Positions 1 through 5,825 of a stretch of 6,600 bases of DNA are shown in pieces (the stretch's first letter is position 1; each line of letters begins with the position of its first letter). The notes beneath the pieces were generated by a model that saw nothing but the letters and a program-made list of their open reading frames with translations, did no database searches and was not told the DNA's origin. The DNA is from an uncultured Gemmatimonadaceae bacterium. GTDB lineage: Bacteria > Gemmatimonadota > Gemmatimonadetes > Gemmatimonadales > Gemmatimonadaceae. Both the position numbers and the translations under genes were made by a program. The stretch covers positions 1 to 6,600 of the forward strand of contig CATPBD010000093.1 in assembly GCA_955652265.1 (NCBI GenBank), given 5' to 3'.

Positions 1-292
1 AGACGATTTACAGCCCGTTGAGCTACCAGGGATTCCGCGGAACAGGCGCCACAAAATTCAGCGTGAGATGTTTACGCCGCCGTCCCCGTGGCGGTCACAA
101 TTATGTCGCGATGCAGCGAGCCCGCCCAAGCTCAACAGTGGGTCGGTACTAACCCTTTGAAACGCAAAGACTTAGCTCGTCAGCTTAAGATTGATTTTCC
201 GCCCCACAGGCAGTACATTAAGTGCTACTCGCTACGGAGGCATTTCTGTCCTCCCGCCCTCGCCTCCGAAACAGAAGCAAAGACTCCATTTA
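1..292. other. Upstream and leader region of gyrA, no convincing gene
   Basis: This stretch holds no protein I can recognise. Two + strand frames are open from the left edge (to stops near 153 and 160), but their products resemble no family and have no clear start. A hairpin can form at 76-95: an 8-pair stem (five Watson-Crick GC pairs plus three G-U pairs) around a CCCC loop. No T-tract follows it, so it is not a clear terminator. A second small hairpin spans 212-226 (5 pairs, ATTAA loop) and a third spans 236-254 (listed separately). TAAGAT at 186-191 is -10-like but has no -35 at proper spacing, so I do not call the gyrA promoter. The DNA looks less GC-rich than the genes, as expected of a regulatory region. 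Confidence 0.5.
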
Positions 293-293
293 A
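222..293 (+). CDS. Possible 23-codon leader ORF ending on the gyrA start
   Basis: A GTG at 222 opens a 23-residue frame ([20 protein letters not shown] followed by DSI) whose TAA stop at 291-293 shares one base with the gyrA ATG (TAATG). The peptide resembles nothing I know. No strong ribosome binding site precedes the GTG; the only purines are AGG at 208-210, rather far away. It is listed because a stop-start overlap could couple its translation to gyrA, which itself lacks a good Shine-Dalgarno. Chance is the simpler explanation for so short a frame. Confidence 0.15.
   Translation: MLLATEAFLSSRPRLRNRSKDSI
236..254 (+). promoter_or_regulatory. Hairpin sequestering a GGAGG in the gyrA leader
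   Basis: GGAGG at 236-240 is a perfect Shine-Dalgarno core but lies about 50 bases before the gyrA ATG. It can pair exactly with CCTCC at 250-254 across a 9-base loop, and a second CCTCC lies at 263-267. In RNA this would hide the GGAGG. What it would serve is unclear: no ATG or GTG follows at normal spacing in any frame, only a CTG at 246. It may be a leader-RNA element, or a chance pairing in GC-rich DNA. Confidence 0.25.
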
Positions 294-2815
294 TGACGGC
301 TCCGAACAACCGAGAGCGCATCCTTCCGCGCCTCATCCACGAAGAAATCAAAGAATCGTTCATCAACTACTCGATGAGCGTCATCGTCTCTCGCGCTCTG
401 CCCGACGTGCGCGATGGACTCAAGCCGGTGCACCGCCGCGTGCTCTACGCGATGAACGAGCTCGGTCTCGTTCCGGGACGTCCTTACAAGAAATCAGCGA
501 CCGTCGTCGGTGATGTGCTCGGCAAGTACCATCCACACGGCGATTCCTCTGTCTACGACGCGCTCGTGCGCATGGTGCAGGATTTCTCGTTGCGCTATCC
601 ACTGGTCGACGGCCAGGGAAATTTCGGCAGCGTCGATGGCGATTCAGCGGCGGCCTACCGCTACACCGAAGCACGGCTCACCCGCATCGCGACGGAGATG
701 CTTGCCGACATCGACAAGAACACGGTCGATTTTGCGCCGAACTTCGACGACAGGCTGCTCGAGCCAAAAGTGCTGCCCTCGGCGATTCCGAATCTCGTCG
801 TCAACGGCTCGTCGGGCATCGCAGTCGGCATGGCGACCAACATCCCGCCCCACAATCTCCGTGAAGTCGTCGCTGCGATCACGGCGTTGATCGACAATCC
901 TGAGATGACGCCTACCGAGATCAGAAAGCTGGTCAAGGGTCCCGATTTCCCCACCGGCGGCTACATCTACGGGCGCGCCGGCATCAAGGATTATCAGGAG
1001 ACGGGACGCGGACGCATCGTGATGCGCGCACGCGCTGTGATCGAGGAGAAGGAATCCTCGAGCAAGTCACAGATCGTCGTCACCGAGCTGCCGTACCAGG
1101 TAAACAAAGCGAAGCTGATTGCCGACATGGCGGAGCTGGTGAAGGCAGGGAAGCTCGAGGGAATCTCCGCGCTGCGTGACGAGTCTGACAAGGACGGCAT
1201 GCGCGTCGTCATCGAGCTCAAGCGCGATGCCATTCCTCGCGTGGTGCTCAACCAGCTGTACAAGCACACGGTGATGCAGTCGACCTTTGGCGTCATCATG
1301 CTGGCGCTCGTGCCCGATTCACACACGACCCAGCTCGTGCCGAAGATCATGCCGCTCAAGGAAGTGCTCCAGCACTATATCGAGCACCGGCACCAGGTCG
1401 TCGTCCGCCGCACCCAGTTCGAGCTGGACAAGGCGCTCGAGCGTGTTCACATCCTCGAAGGCCTCAAGATCGCCGTCGATAACATCGATGCGGTCATCAA
1501 GCTCATTCGAGCGGCCGAGGACACGCCGACGGCGAGCGCACAGCTGCAGAAACGGTTCAAGCTCAGCGAGCGCCAGGCAGAAGCGATTCTCAACATGCGC
1601 CTCGCAAAACTGACCGGGCTCGAGATATCAAAGCTCGAGGAAGAACTTGGCGTCGTGCGAAGCTTCATCGAGGATATGAAGGACATCCTGGCGTCGAAGC
1701 CTCGCCGGATGAAGATCATCCGCGACGAGCTCCAGCAGGTCGCCGACAAGTACGGTGACGAGCGAAGATCCGAGATCACGAGCGACGAGGGCGAGTTCAC
1801 GATCGAGGACCTGATCGCCGAAGAGGACATGGTCATCACCATCTCCCACTCCGGCTACATCAAGCGCACCTCGGTGTCGACGTATCGCAAGCAGCGGCGC
1901 GGAGGACGCGGGCTGAGCGGGGCGGGACTCAAAGACGAGGATTTCGTCACGCGTCTCTTCATCGGCTCGACGCACGACTACATCCTGTGCTTCACTGATG
2001 ACGGCAGGTGCTTCTGGCTGAAGGTACACGAAGTGCCCCAGGCCGGCCGCGCCGCCAAGGGAAAGCCCATCGTCAATCTGATCAACGTCTCACCGGAGAC
2101 GCAGATCAAGGCGATGGTCCCGGTTCGCGAGTTCAGCGAGACGCAGTTCCTTCTTTTCTGCACCAGAAACGGCACGGTTAAGAAGAGCGCCCTCTCGCAG
2201 TACTCGAACGTGCGTCAAACGGGCATCAAGGCGATCAAGATCGACAAGGACGACGAGCTGATCGACGTGCAGGTGACGAGCGGCTCCAACGATATCGTTC
2301 TTGCCACGCGACACGGCCTGTCTGTTCGCTTCCACGAGATGGATGTGCGCGAGATGGCCCGCGACACTACCGGCGTCAAAGGCGTCGAGCTGCGGGAGGG
2401 TGATTCCGTGATCGGGATGGTCGTCGTCAAGCGAGACGCGACGCTGCTCGTGGTCACCGAACGCGGCCTCGGGAAGTGCTCCAACATCGCTGATTACCGG
2501 GTGCAGAAGCGCGGTGGAAAAGGGATCATCACTGTCAACAGAACCGAGAAGACGGGCGATGTCGTTGCCCTCATGGAAGTTCTGCCCGCGGACGAAATAA
2601 TGATCATCACAAAACAGGGTGTGATCATCCGTTCCTCAGTGTCCCAGGTGAGGGTGACCGGTCGTATCGCGCAGGGGGTCAAACTCGTCAATCTTGACGA
2701 AGGAGATCTCGTCACAGCCGTCGCACGAGTAGTCCCCGAAGATGAAGGCGACGAGACGGAAAATGGCGTGCCCGCGAGCGAGACCGAGCAACTCGAGGCC
2801 CTCACCGAGGAATGA
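293..2815 (+). CDS. gyrA: DNA gyrase subunit A
   Basis: The A subunit of type IIA topoisomerase forms A2B2 with GyrB, cuts and rejoins DNA, and introduces negative supercoils using ATP. The predicted product is 840 aa, within the usual 800-900. The breakage-reunion domain begins with [15 protein letters not shown] and [17 protein letters not shown]. The quinolone-determining region ([17 protein letters not shown], residues 77 onward) keeps S85 and D89, equivalent to E. coli S83 and D87, the sensitive-type residues. The catalytic tyrosine is Y124 in [10 protein letters not shown]. The C-terminal wrapping domain carries the GyrA box QRRGGRG (534-540), which separates GyrA from ParC, and a second similar motif, QKRGGKG (738-744). 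The tail after about 813 is acidic. I chose the ATG at 293 because family similarity begins just after it; a TTG at 191 would add 34 unrelated residues. No clear Shine-Dalgarno precedes 293. The stop overlaps the next gene. Confidence 0.97.
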   Translation: MTAPNNRERILPRLIHEEIKESFINYSMSVIVSRALPDVRDGLKPVHRRVLYAMNELGLVPGRPYKKSATVVGDVLGKYHPHGDSSVYDALVRMVQDFSLRYPLVDGQGNFGSVDGDSAAAYRYTEARLTRIATEMLADIDKNTVDFAPNFDDRLLEPKVLPSAIPNLVVNGSSGIAVGMATNIPPHNLREVVAAITALIDNPEMTPTEIRKLVKGPDFPTGGYIYGRAGIKDYQETGRGRIVMRARAVIEEKESSSKSQIVVTELPYQVNKAKLIADMAELVKAGKLEGISALRDESDKDGMRVVIELKRDAIPRVVLNQLYKHTVMQSTFGVIMLALVPDSHTTQLVPKIMPLKEVLQHYIEHRHQVVVRRTQFELDKALERVHILEGLKIAVDNIDAVIKLIRAAEDTPTASAQLQKRFKLSERQAEAILNMRLAKLTGLEISKLEEELGVVRSFIEDMKDILASKPRRMKIIRDELQQVADKYGDERRSEITSDEGEFTIEDLIAEEDMVITISHSGYIKRTSVSTYRKQRRGGRGLSGAGLKDEDFVTRLFIGSTHDYILCFTDDGRCFWLKVHEVPQAGRAAKGKPIVNLINVSPETQIKAMVPVREFSETQFLLFCTRNGTVKKSALSQYSNVRQTGIKAIKIDKDDELIDVQVTSGSNDIVLATRHGLSVRFHEMDVREMARDTTGVKGVELREGDSVIGMVVVKRDATLLVVTERGLGKCSNIADYRVQKRGGKGIITVNRTEKTGDVVALMEVLPADEIMIITKQGVIIRSSVSQVRVTGRIAQGVKLVNLDEGDLVTAVARVVPEDEGDETENGVPASETEQLEALTEE
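2807..2811 (+). promoter_or_regulatory. Ribosome binding site inside the gyrA 3' end
   Basis: GAGGA lies within the last gyrA codons, just before ATGATGA, where two consecutive ATGs (2812 and 2815) flank the gyrA stop TGA at 2813-2815. Spacing is too short for the first ATG and only 3 bases for the second. Ribosomes finishing gyrA are therefore likely to help initiation of the next gene. Use of either ATG changes the product by one residue. Confidence 0.45.
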
Positions 2816-3948
2816 TGACCGAGCGTCCTGACGTGATGCCACACCTCGAGGAAATCGAGAACCTTCGCTCGGCGCTGCGCAAGGCAGAAGCCGAAATGCA
2901 GCGTCTGCTCGAGGAGGCTGCCGCGCGCGGGGCGCTGGTCGACATCCTTCACGACGTCATGGGCTCTCTCTCGATGGGAGAGCTGTTCCACATGCTCGCG
3001 CGCCGCCTCGCTCGCGCGCTCAACCTCAGCCACTCGTCCGTAATCTTCGCCAAGTGCGGTGACACTCACGGCACCGTGGCCTCGGCGCACGAAGATCCTC
3101 AGCTCGAGAATCTCCAGGTCGAGCTCGACAAGTATCCCGAGATCGAAGCCGCGCTCGCCAGTGAGAAGCCGGTTTTGATCCCCGACATCTGGCACTCCGA
3201 CGCCTACAAGGATCTGCGCGAAGCGTGGGAGAAGGATGGCAGCGTCATCTCGGTGCGCTCCATCATCGCGCTGCCGTTCCAGCTCGATCTCGATCGCACC
3301 GGAGTCTTCCTGCTGCGCCGCACGGCCGACAAAGCTTCGCTGAATGATGCCGACGTCGAATTCGCGGAGACCGTTGTCAAGAGCGCGATGAACGCGATGC
3401 GCCGAGCCCATATGGTGGAAGTGACGCAGGCCGACAACATTCGCCTCGAGGCGCTCGCGCGCACCGATCCGCTGACGCAGCTGCTGAATCGTCGCGCGCT
3501 GCTCACGCAGCTGGGCACCGAAGTCGAGCGCGTCCGCCGTTACAACGCTCCCTTGAGCATTCTCATGATCGACGTCGACGAGTTCAAGGAAGTCAACGAC
3601 ACCTATGGGCACCTCGCCGGTGACCAGGTACTGGTCGAGGTCGCATTGTTGCTCGCGCGCACGGCCCGCAGCGTGGACGCGGTTGCGCGCTACGGCGGAG
3701 ACGAGTTCGTGATTGCGGTTCCCGAAACGGGAGAAGCGGGCGCGATAGCGTTCGCCGAGAGGCTCCGCGACAAGATTCAGGCGCATCCGTTCGACATCGG
3801 AAAAGGTGAGCCGCTTCGGCTCACGGTGAGCATCGGCGTCGCCGGTTTCCCCGAACCCCGCGTCGAGACAGCGGAAGATCTGCTCGATTGCGCCGACCGG
3901 GCACTCTACCGCGCGAAGGCTGGCGGACGTAATCTGGTATCTGCCTGA
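2812..3948 (+). CDS. GAF-domain diguanylate cyclase (GGDEF)
   Basis: Predicted to make cyclic di-GMP from two GTP. The 378-residue product starts with a charged helix likely to form a coiled coil (about 10-37), then a GAF-like sensor domain (about 40-200), a linker helix and a C-terminal GGDEF domain (about 215-378). The catalytic domain looks intact: [10 protein letters not shown] (219-228), metal-binding D254 in [16 protein letters not shown]262 and D271 for guanine recognition, and GGDEF at 295-299. RSVD (286-289), five residues before GGDEF, fits the RxxD inhibitory site, so feedback inhibition by c-di-GMP is expected. There is no signal peptide, membrane segment, receiver or EAL domain, so it should be cytosolic. 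The GAF ligand cannot be read from the sequence. It overlaps gyrA by four bases (ATGA) and is probably co-transcribed and translationally coupled. A start at M9 (2836) is possible but has no ribosome binding site. Confidence 0.92.
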   Translation: MMTERPDVMPHLEEIENLRSALRKAEAEMQRLLEEAAARGALVDILHDVMGSLSMGELFHMLARRLARALNLSHSSVIFAKCGDTHGTVASAHEDPQLENLQVELDKYPEIEAALASEKPVLIPDIWHSDAYKDLREAWEKDGSVISVRSIIALPFQLDLDRTGVFLLRRTADKASLNDADVEFAETVVKSAMNAMRRAHMVEVTQADNIRLEALARTDPLTQLLNRRALLTQLGTEVERVRRYNAPLSILMIDVDEFKEVNDTYGHLAGDQVLVEVALLLARTARSVDAVARYGGDEFVIAVPETGEAGAIAFAERLRDKIQAHPFDIGKGEPLRLTVSIGVAGFPEPRVETAEDLLDCADRALYRAKAGGRNLVSA

Positions 3949-3956
3949 TAGTTCCT

Positions 3957-3978
3957 GGGTGGGCGTGCCAGCCCACCC
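3957..3978 (+). terminator. GC-rich stem-loop after the diguanylate cyclase gene
   Basis: GGGTGGGC (3957-3964) and GCCCACCC (3971-3978) form a perfect 8-pair stem with a 6-base loop, starting nine bases after the TGA of the cyclase. The TGA is followed at once by an in-frame TAG. The bases after the stem (GTTAGCGCTTTC) are only mildly T-rich, so a classical intrinsic terminator is not certain. It may pause polymerase, protect the 3' end or serve as a weak terminator ahead of the lipoprotein gene. Confidence 0.5.
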
Positions 3979-4000
3979 GTTAGCGCTTTCACACACAGCC

Positions 4001-5050
4001 ATGACCACTCACATCAGCGCCCACCGCGCTTCAACAGCCGTTGCCGTAGTGATGCTCGTCGCTCTGGGCGGCTGCGTCGTCGACTCCTCCAAGAAAGAGA
4101 CGACCGCCGACACCACGCACCTGGCCCCGGTCGTGACCGTCACGCCAGTCAATCACGGCACGCAGGGGATGACAGAGCGGGTAATGTGGGCGTTCTCCCC
4201 CGACAGGAAAGCTGTGTTGGTGGTAGCGGACCCAGCTGGCGTCGAGAACGAGCCGGTGCCGAACGGCTTCTTTTTCGGCGATGAGTCGCGCGGCTTCCAA
4301 ACGCAAATGGACAGCGTGTGGGATGTGGCGCCGTCGCCCGACTGGAAGTGGATCGCATTTGGCCGCGCTTACACCGTGGTTGGCGGCGCCGGATCGGGAA
4401 GTGATCTGCTCACGGAAGCCTCCCGGCGCACATCGATCGACACCGCGACTCTCCGCGCCGGCTCATTTTCCTCGAGCGGGACGTCGACGTCGCGCGCAGT
4501 CGCACAACCCGGTGTCATTCACATCCCGGATAATCCACGCGAGAGCGCGGCTGCGGACAGTGCCGCGCCAAAGCTGTTTCCGGTCGCGCGTGGCTGGCGC
4601 GTTCGCTGGACCACGGACGGATCTACCCTCGCACTCGGAAACAGTCCGTCCCGGGCCGTGGACAACGAGCCGAGCCAGACATGGTCGGCGCTCGATCCGC
4701 TAACGGGTGCGCTTCACGGGACGTTGCCCGCGAATTCGAAGCTCGCTGATGTGAAATTCACTCAGGGTCCAACGCTCGACCGGTCGCTGCCGATCGACAT
4801 GAGCAAGTCGCCGCCGATCCAGATCCACCACGGAAGGCAGACCTTCAACATTCAGAGCGAGCGCGGCGTCATCACGCTGGTAGAGACGACCCCCGGATCG
4901 GCCAACAAAGCCGCGCCGCGTGTGGTCGGCGCGGGAATGGCGCTCGCTGCGACCGCCGGTGGGCGCTACATCATAGCTCTCGCGCCGCGTGCTCGGCCCG
5001 ATCCAAATGAGCCGGCTGTTGAGCCGGTTGTGTACACGGTCACTTGGTGA
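4001..5050 (+). CDS. Predicted lipoprotein with propeller-like repeats, function unknown
   Basis: I do not recognise the family. The 349-residue product has a signal peptide: a basic start with R9, a hydrophobic stretch (about 12-24) and LGGC with Cys25 as the likely lipidation site, followed by a polar SSKKE tether. It should be exported and lipid-anchored. Three segments share a tryptophan, then S/T-P/T-D, then a hydrophobic strand: WAFSPDRKAVLVV (63-75), WDVAPSPDWKWIAFG (107-121) and WRVRWTTDGSTLALG (199-213). They recall the degenerate blades of TolB/PD40-type beta-propellers, so a binding rather than catalytic role is an inference. A Ser/Thr/Ala-rich low-complexity stretch lies around 150-190. 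The frame extends upstream to a GTG at 3959, but that start lies in the preceding stem-loop and would put 14 residues before the signal peptide, so I chose the ATG at 4001. No good Shine-Dalgarno is visible. Confidence 0.8.
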   Translation: MTTHISAHRASTAVAVVMLVALGGCVVDSSKKETTADTTHLAPVVTVTPVNHGTQGMTERVMWAFSPDRKAVLVVADPAGVENEPVPNGFFFGDESRGFQTQMDSVWDVAPSPDWKWIAFGRAYTVVGGAGSGSDLLTEASRRTSIDTATLRAGSFSSSGTSTSRAVAQPGVIHIPDNPRESAAADSAAPKLFPVARGWRVRWTTDGSTLALGNSPSRAVDNEPSQTWSALDPLTGALHGTLPANSKLADVKFTQGPTLDRSLPIDMSKSPPIQIHHGRQTFNIQSERGVITLVETTPGSANKAAPRVVGAGMALAATAGGRYIIALAPRARPDPNEPAVEPVVYTVTW

Positions 5051-5071
5051 CTACGAACGGCAACTGAATGT

Positions 5072-5110
5072 GCTGCCCGCTACCCGCTAATCGCTGCAAC
5101 GCTGCCCGCT
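5072..5110 (+). repeat. 10-bp direct repeat, GCTGCCCGCT
   Basis: GCTGCCCGCT occurs at 5072-5081 and again at 5101-5110, 29 bases start to start. Related CCCGCT units lie between them (5083-5088), and the inverted form AGCGGGC is at 5228-5234. These may be remnants of a small intergenic repeat family or simple local duplication. The sequence does not show a function. Confidence 0.5.
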
Positions 5111-5178
5111 CCCAACTGGCGGGACGCCACGAGGAACACGACGGCAAGGGCAATTGCTTGTGCTATGATCTGCTCCAT
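5080..5178 (-). CDS. Possible 32-residue membrane peptide
   Basis: An ATG at 5178-5176 on the minus strand opens 32 codons ending in TAG at 5082-5080. The product begins MEQIIAQAIALAVVFLVAS and goes on with a small-residue tail containing QLGAGS. Residues 4-18 form one hydrophobic stretch that could span or lie on the membrane. It lies about 100 bases downstream of the CoA-binding gene on the same strand, in another frame. Only a weak GGA precedes the ATG. Third codon positions are mostly G or C, similar to neighbouring genes, but that is weak evidence at this length. It resembles no family I know and may be chance. Confidence 0.22.
   Translation of the reverse strand: MEQIIAQAIALAVVFLVASRQLGAGSVAAISG
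5161..5169 (+). promoter_or_regulatory. Extended -10-like site
   Basis: TGCTATGAT matches the extended -10 form TGnTATAAT at all but one position. No -35 lies at the usual distance, which extended -10 promoters can tolerate. Transcription from here would run rightward through the hexamer array and antisense into the CoA-binding gene. It could instead be chance. Confidence 0.2.
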
Positions 5179-5242
5179 TGACGTCCGACGTAGTGAGGGT
5201 CGCAGCTATCAGCGTTGGTCCGCAGGAAGCGGGCGGCATGTT

Positions 5243-5278
5243 CAGTTGCAGTTGCAGTTGCAGTTGCAGTTGCAGTTA
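5243..5278 (+). repeat. CAGTTG hexamer tandem repeat ending in a stop codon
   Basis: Five perfect copies of CAGTTG (5243-5272) are followed by one variant, CAGTTA (5273-5278). On the minus strand the last three bases of the variant unit are the TAA stop of the CoA-binding gene, and the perfect copies follow as alternating CTG and CAA codons in the same frame. Replication slippage is the usual source of such arrays. Copy number changes in multiples of six keep the frame and leave the stop intact. The array could vary between strains. Confidence 0.97.
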
Positions 5279-5734
5279 CCGCCCGATGCGCCGCAGCTCC
5301 ACAAGAAGACAGTGATCCTGCACGACGTCTATTCCCGCGCGCGCCAGTCTTTCCGCTGCTTCGTCGTTCCTGATGCCTAGCTGAAACCAGACCGATTTTG
5401 GGTTCTTGGCGATGATGTCGTCGACGTGTTGCGCGATGTCCATCGGACGGCGGAAAACGTTCACCATGTCGATGTCGCCTGGAATGTCGATAAGTTTCCG
5501 ATACACTTTCTCGCCGTGCATCTCCGTCAGCTCCTTGTAGTACACGGGTACGGGAACGATCTCATACCCCGCCTTCTGCGCGTACTCAGGGACATAGTAC
5601 GCGGGCTGGTCGGGGTTCGGCTTGATGCCTAAGACTGCGATTCGATGCGTGTGCTCGAGCAGTTGTTTTATTTGCTCCGGTCTGTCGAGCAGATGCTCGC
5701 GCCAGTCAGTGGTGTCGACCTGTGCCGTCATCAT
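5276..5734 (-). CDS. CoA-binding domain protein, YccU-like
   Basis: A small cytosolic protein of the CoA_binding_2 type, related to E. coli YccU and to the CoA-binding domain of succinyl-CoA synthetase alpha. The 152 residues form a single Rossmann-like domain: IAVLGIKPNPDQPAYYVPEY (32-51), the IPGDIDMVNVFRRP segment ending at about 97, VWFQLGIRNDEAAE (115-128) and DVVQDHCLLVE (136-146), equivalent to the family's DRCPKIE-like end. Family members are thought to bind CoA, but most have no proven reaction, and I infer none here. The frame is open to a GTG at 5767, but I chose the ATG at 5734, which follows AGAGAGAA and gives a normal family length; the next ATG at 5731 is equally possible. The stop lies in the hexamer repeat. 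It is divergent from the lysine dehydrogenase-like gene and convergent with the lipoprotein gene. Confidence 0.92.
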   Translation of the reverse strand: MMTAQVDTTDWREHLLDRPEQIKQLLEHTHRIAVLGIKPNPDQPAYYVPEYAQKAGYEIVPVPVYYKELTEMHGEKVYRKLIDIPGDIDMVNVFRRPMDIAQHVDDIIAKNPKSVWFQLGIRNDEAAERLARAGIDVVQDHCLLVELRRIGR

Positions 5735-5825
5735 TTCTCTCTGCGTGCGCGGGGTAACGGGAACCACACCGTACGCATAAATTGCAAGAGCGAGTCCAGC
5801 TCAAATTCCCGGAGATTCACACGTA
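5735..5825. promoter_or_regulatory. Divergent promoter region
   Basis: These 91 bases separate the divergent CoA-binding and lysine dehydrogenase-like genes and must hold both promoters if each has its own. The one AT-rich patch, ATAAATT at 5777-5783, gives a -10-like TAAATT rightward and, read leftward, AATTTAT. No -35 is convincing in either direction. CGGGAA (5758-5763) and TTCCCG (5806-5811) form a 6-base inverted repeat that could be an operator or chance. Confidence 0.35.
5811..5815 (+). promoter_or_regulatory. Ribosome binding site of the lysine dehydrogenase-like gene
   Basis: GGAGA lies 10 bases before the ATG at 5826, slightly long but acceptable. It supports that start over the later ATG at 5832, which would be 16 bases away. 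Confidence 0.5.

Larger units (their letters stand above)
5051..5275. other. Gap between convergent genes
   Basis: This gap separates the 3' ends of the lipoprotein and CoA-binding genes. It holds a direct repeat, a possible short minus-strand ORF, an extended -10-like site and a hexamer array, each listed separately. A stem of CCCGC (5105-5109) and GCGGG (5119-5123) with a 9-base loop could act as a weak terminator in either direction, but no T-run follows on either strand. GCAACTG at 5060-5066 is the exact reverse complement of the array unit and could pair with it in RNA. Confidence 0.5.

Noticed and set aside
1..36. tRNA-like words on the minus strand (GGTAGCTCAACGGG followed by CTGTAAATC, which recalls a Tyr anticodon loop)
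   Set aside because: The anticodon stem does not pair (ACGGG against TCGTC), the expected 5' half of the stem is missing, and no acceptor stem can be assembled at the window edge. A tRNA search on the extended contig would settle it.
2..160. Open + strand frame from the left edge, possible end of an upstream gene
   Set aside because: The product resembles no protein, its tail is Ser/Pro-rich and another frame is open over the same stretch. It cannot be supported without upstream sequence.
88..513. + strand frame of 141 codons overlapping the start of gyrA
   Set aside because: It runs out of frame into the conserved gyrA N-terminus and its product is low in structure and Arg/Ser-rich, as expected of a shadow frame.
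2494..4008. Long minus-strand frame of 504 codons
   Set aside because: It lies antisense across gyrA and the diguanylate cyclase, both certain by motif. Its product shows no domain, only the Arg/Glu-rich composition typical of the reverse of GC-rich genes.
5243..5278. CRISPR array
   Set aside because: The units are contiguous hexamers without spacers, so this is a simple tandem repeat.
5165..5380. + strand frame of 71 codons with a Gln-Leu tract
   Set aside because: The tract is just the translated hexamer array, and the rest is antisense to the CoA-binding gene. Its ATG overlaps the -10-like site.
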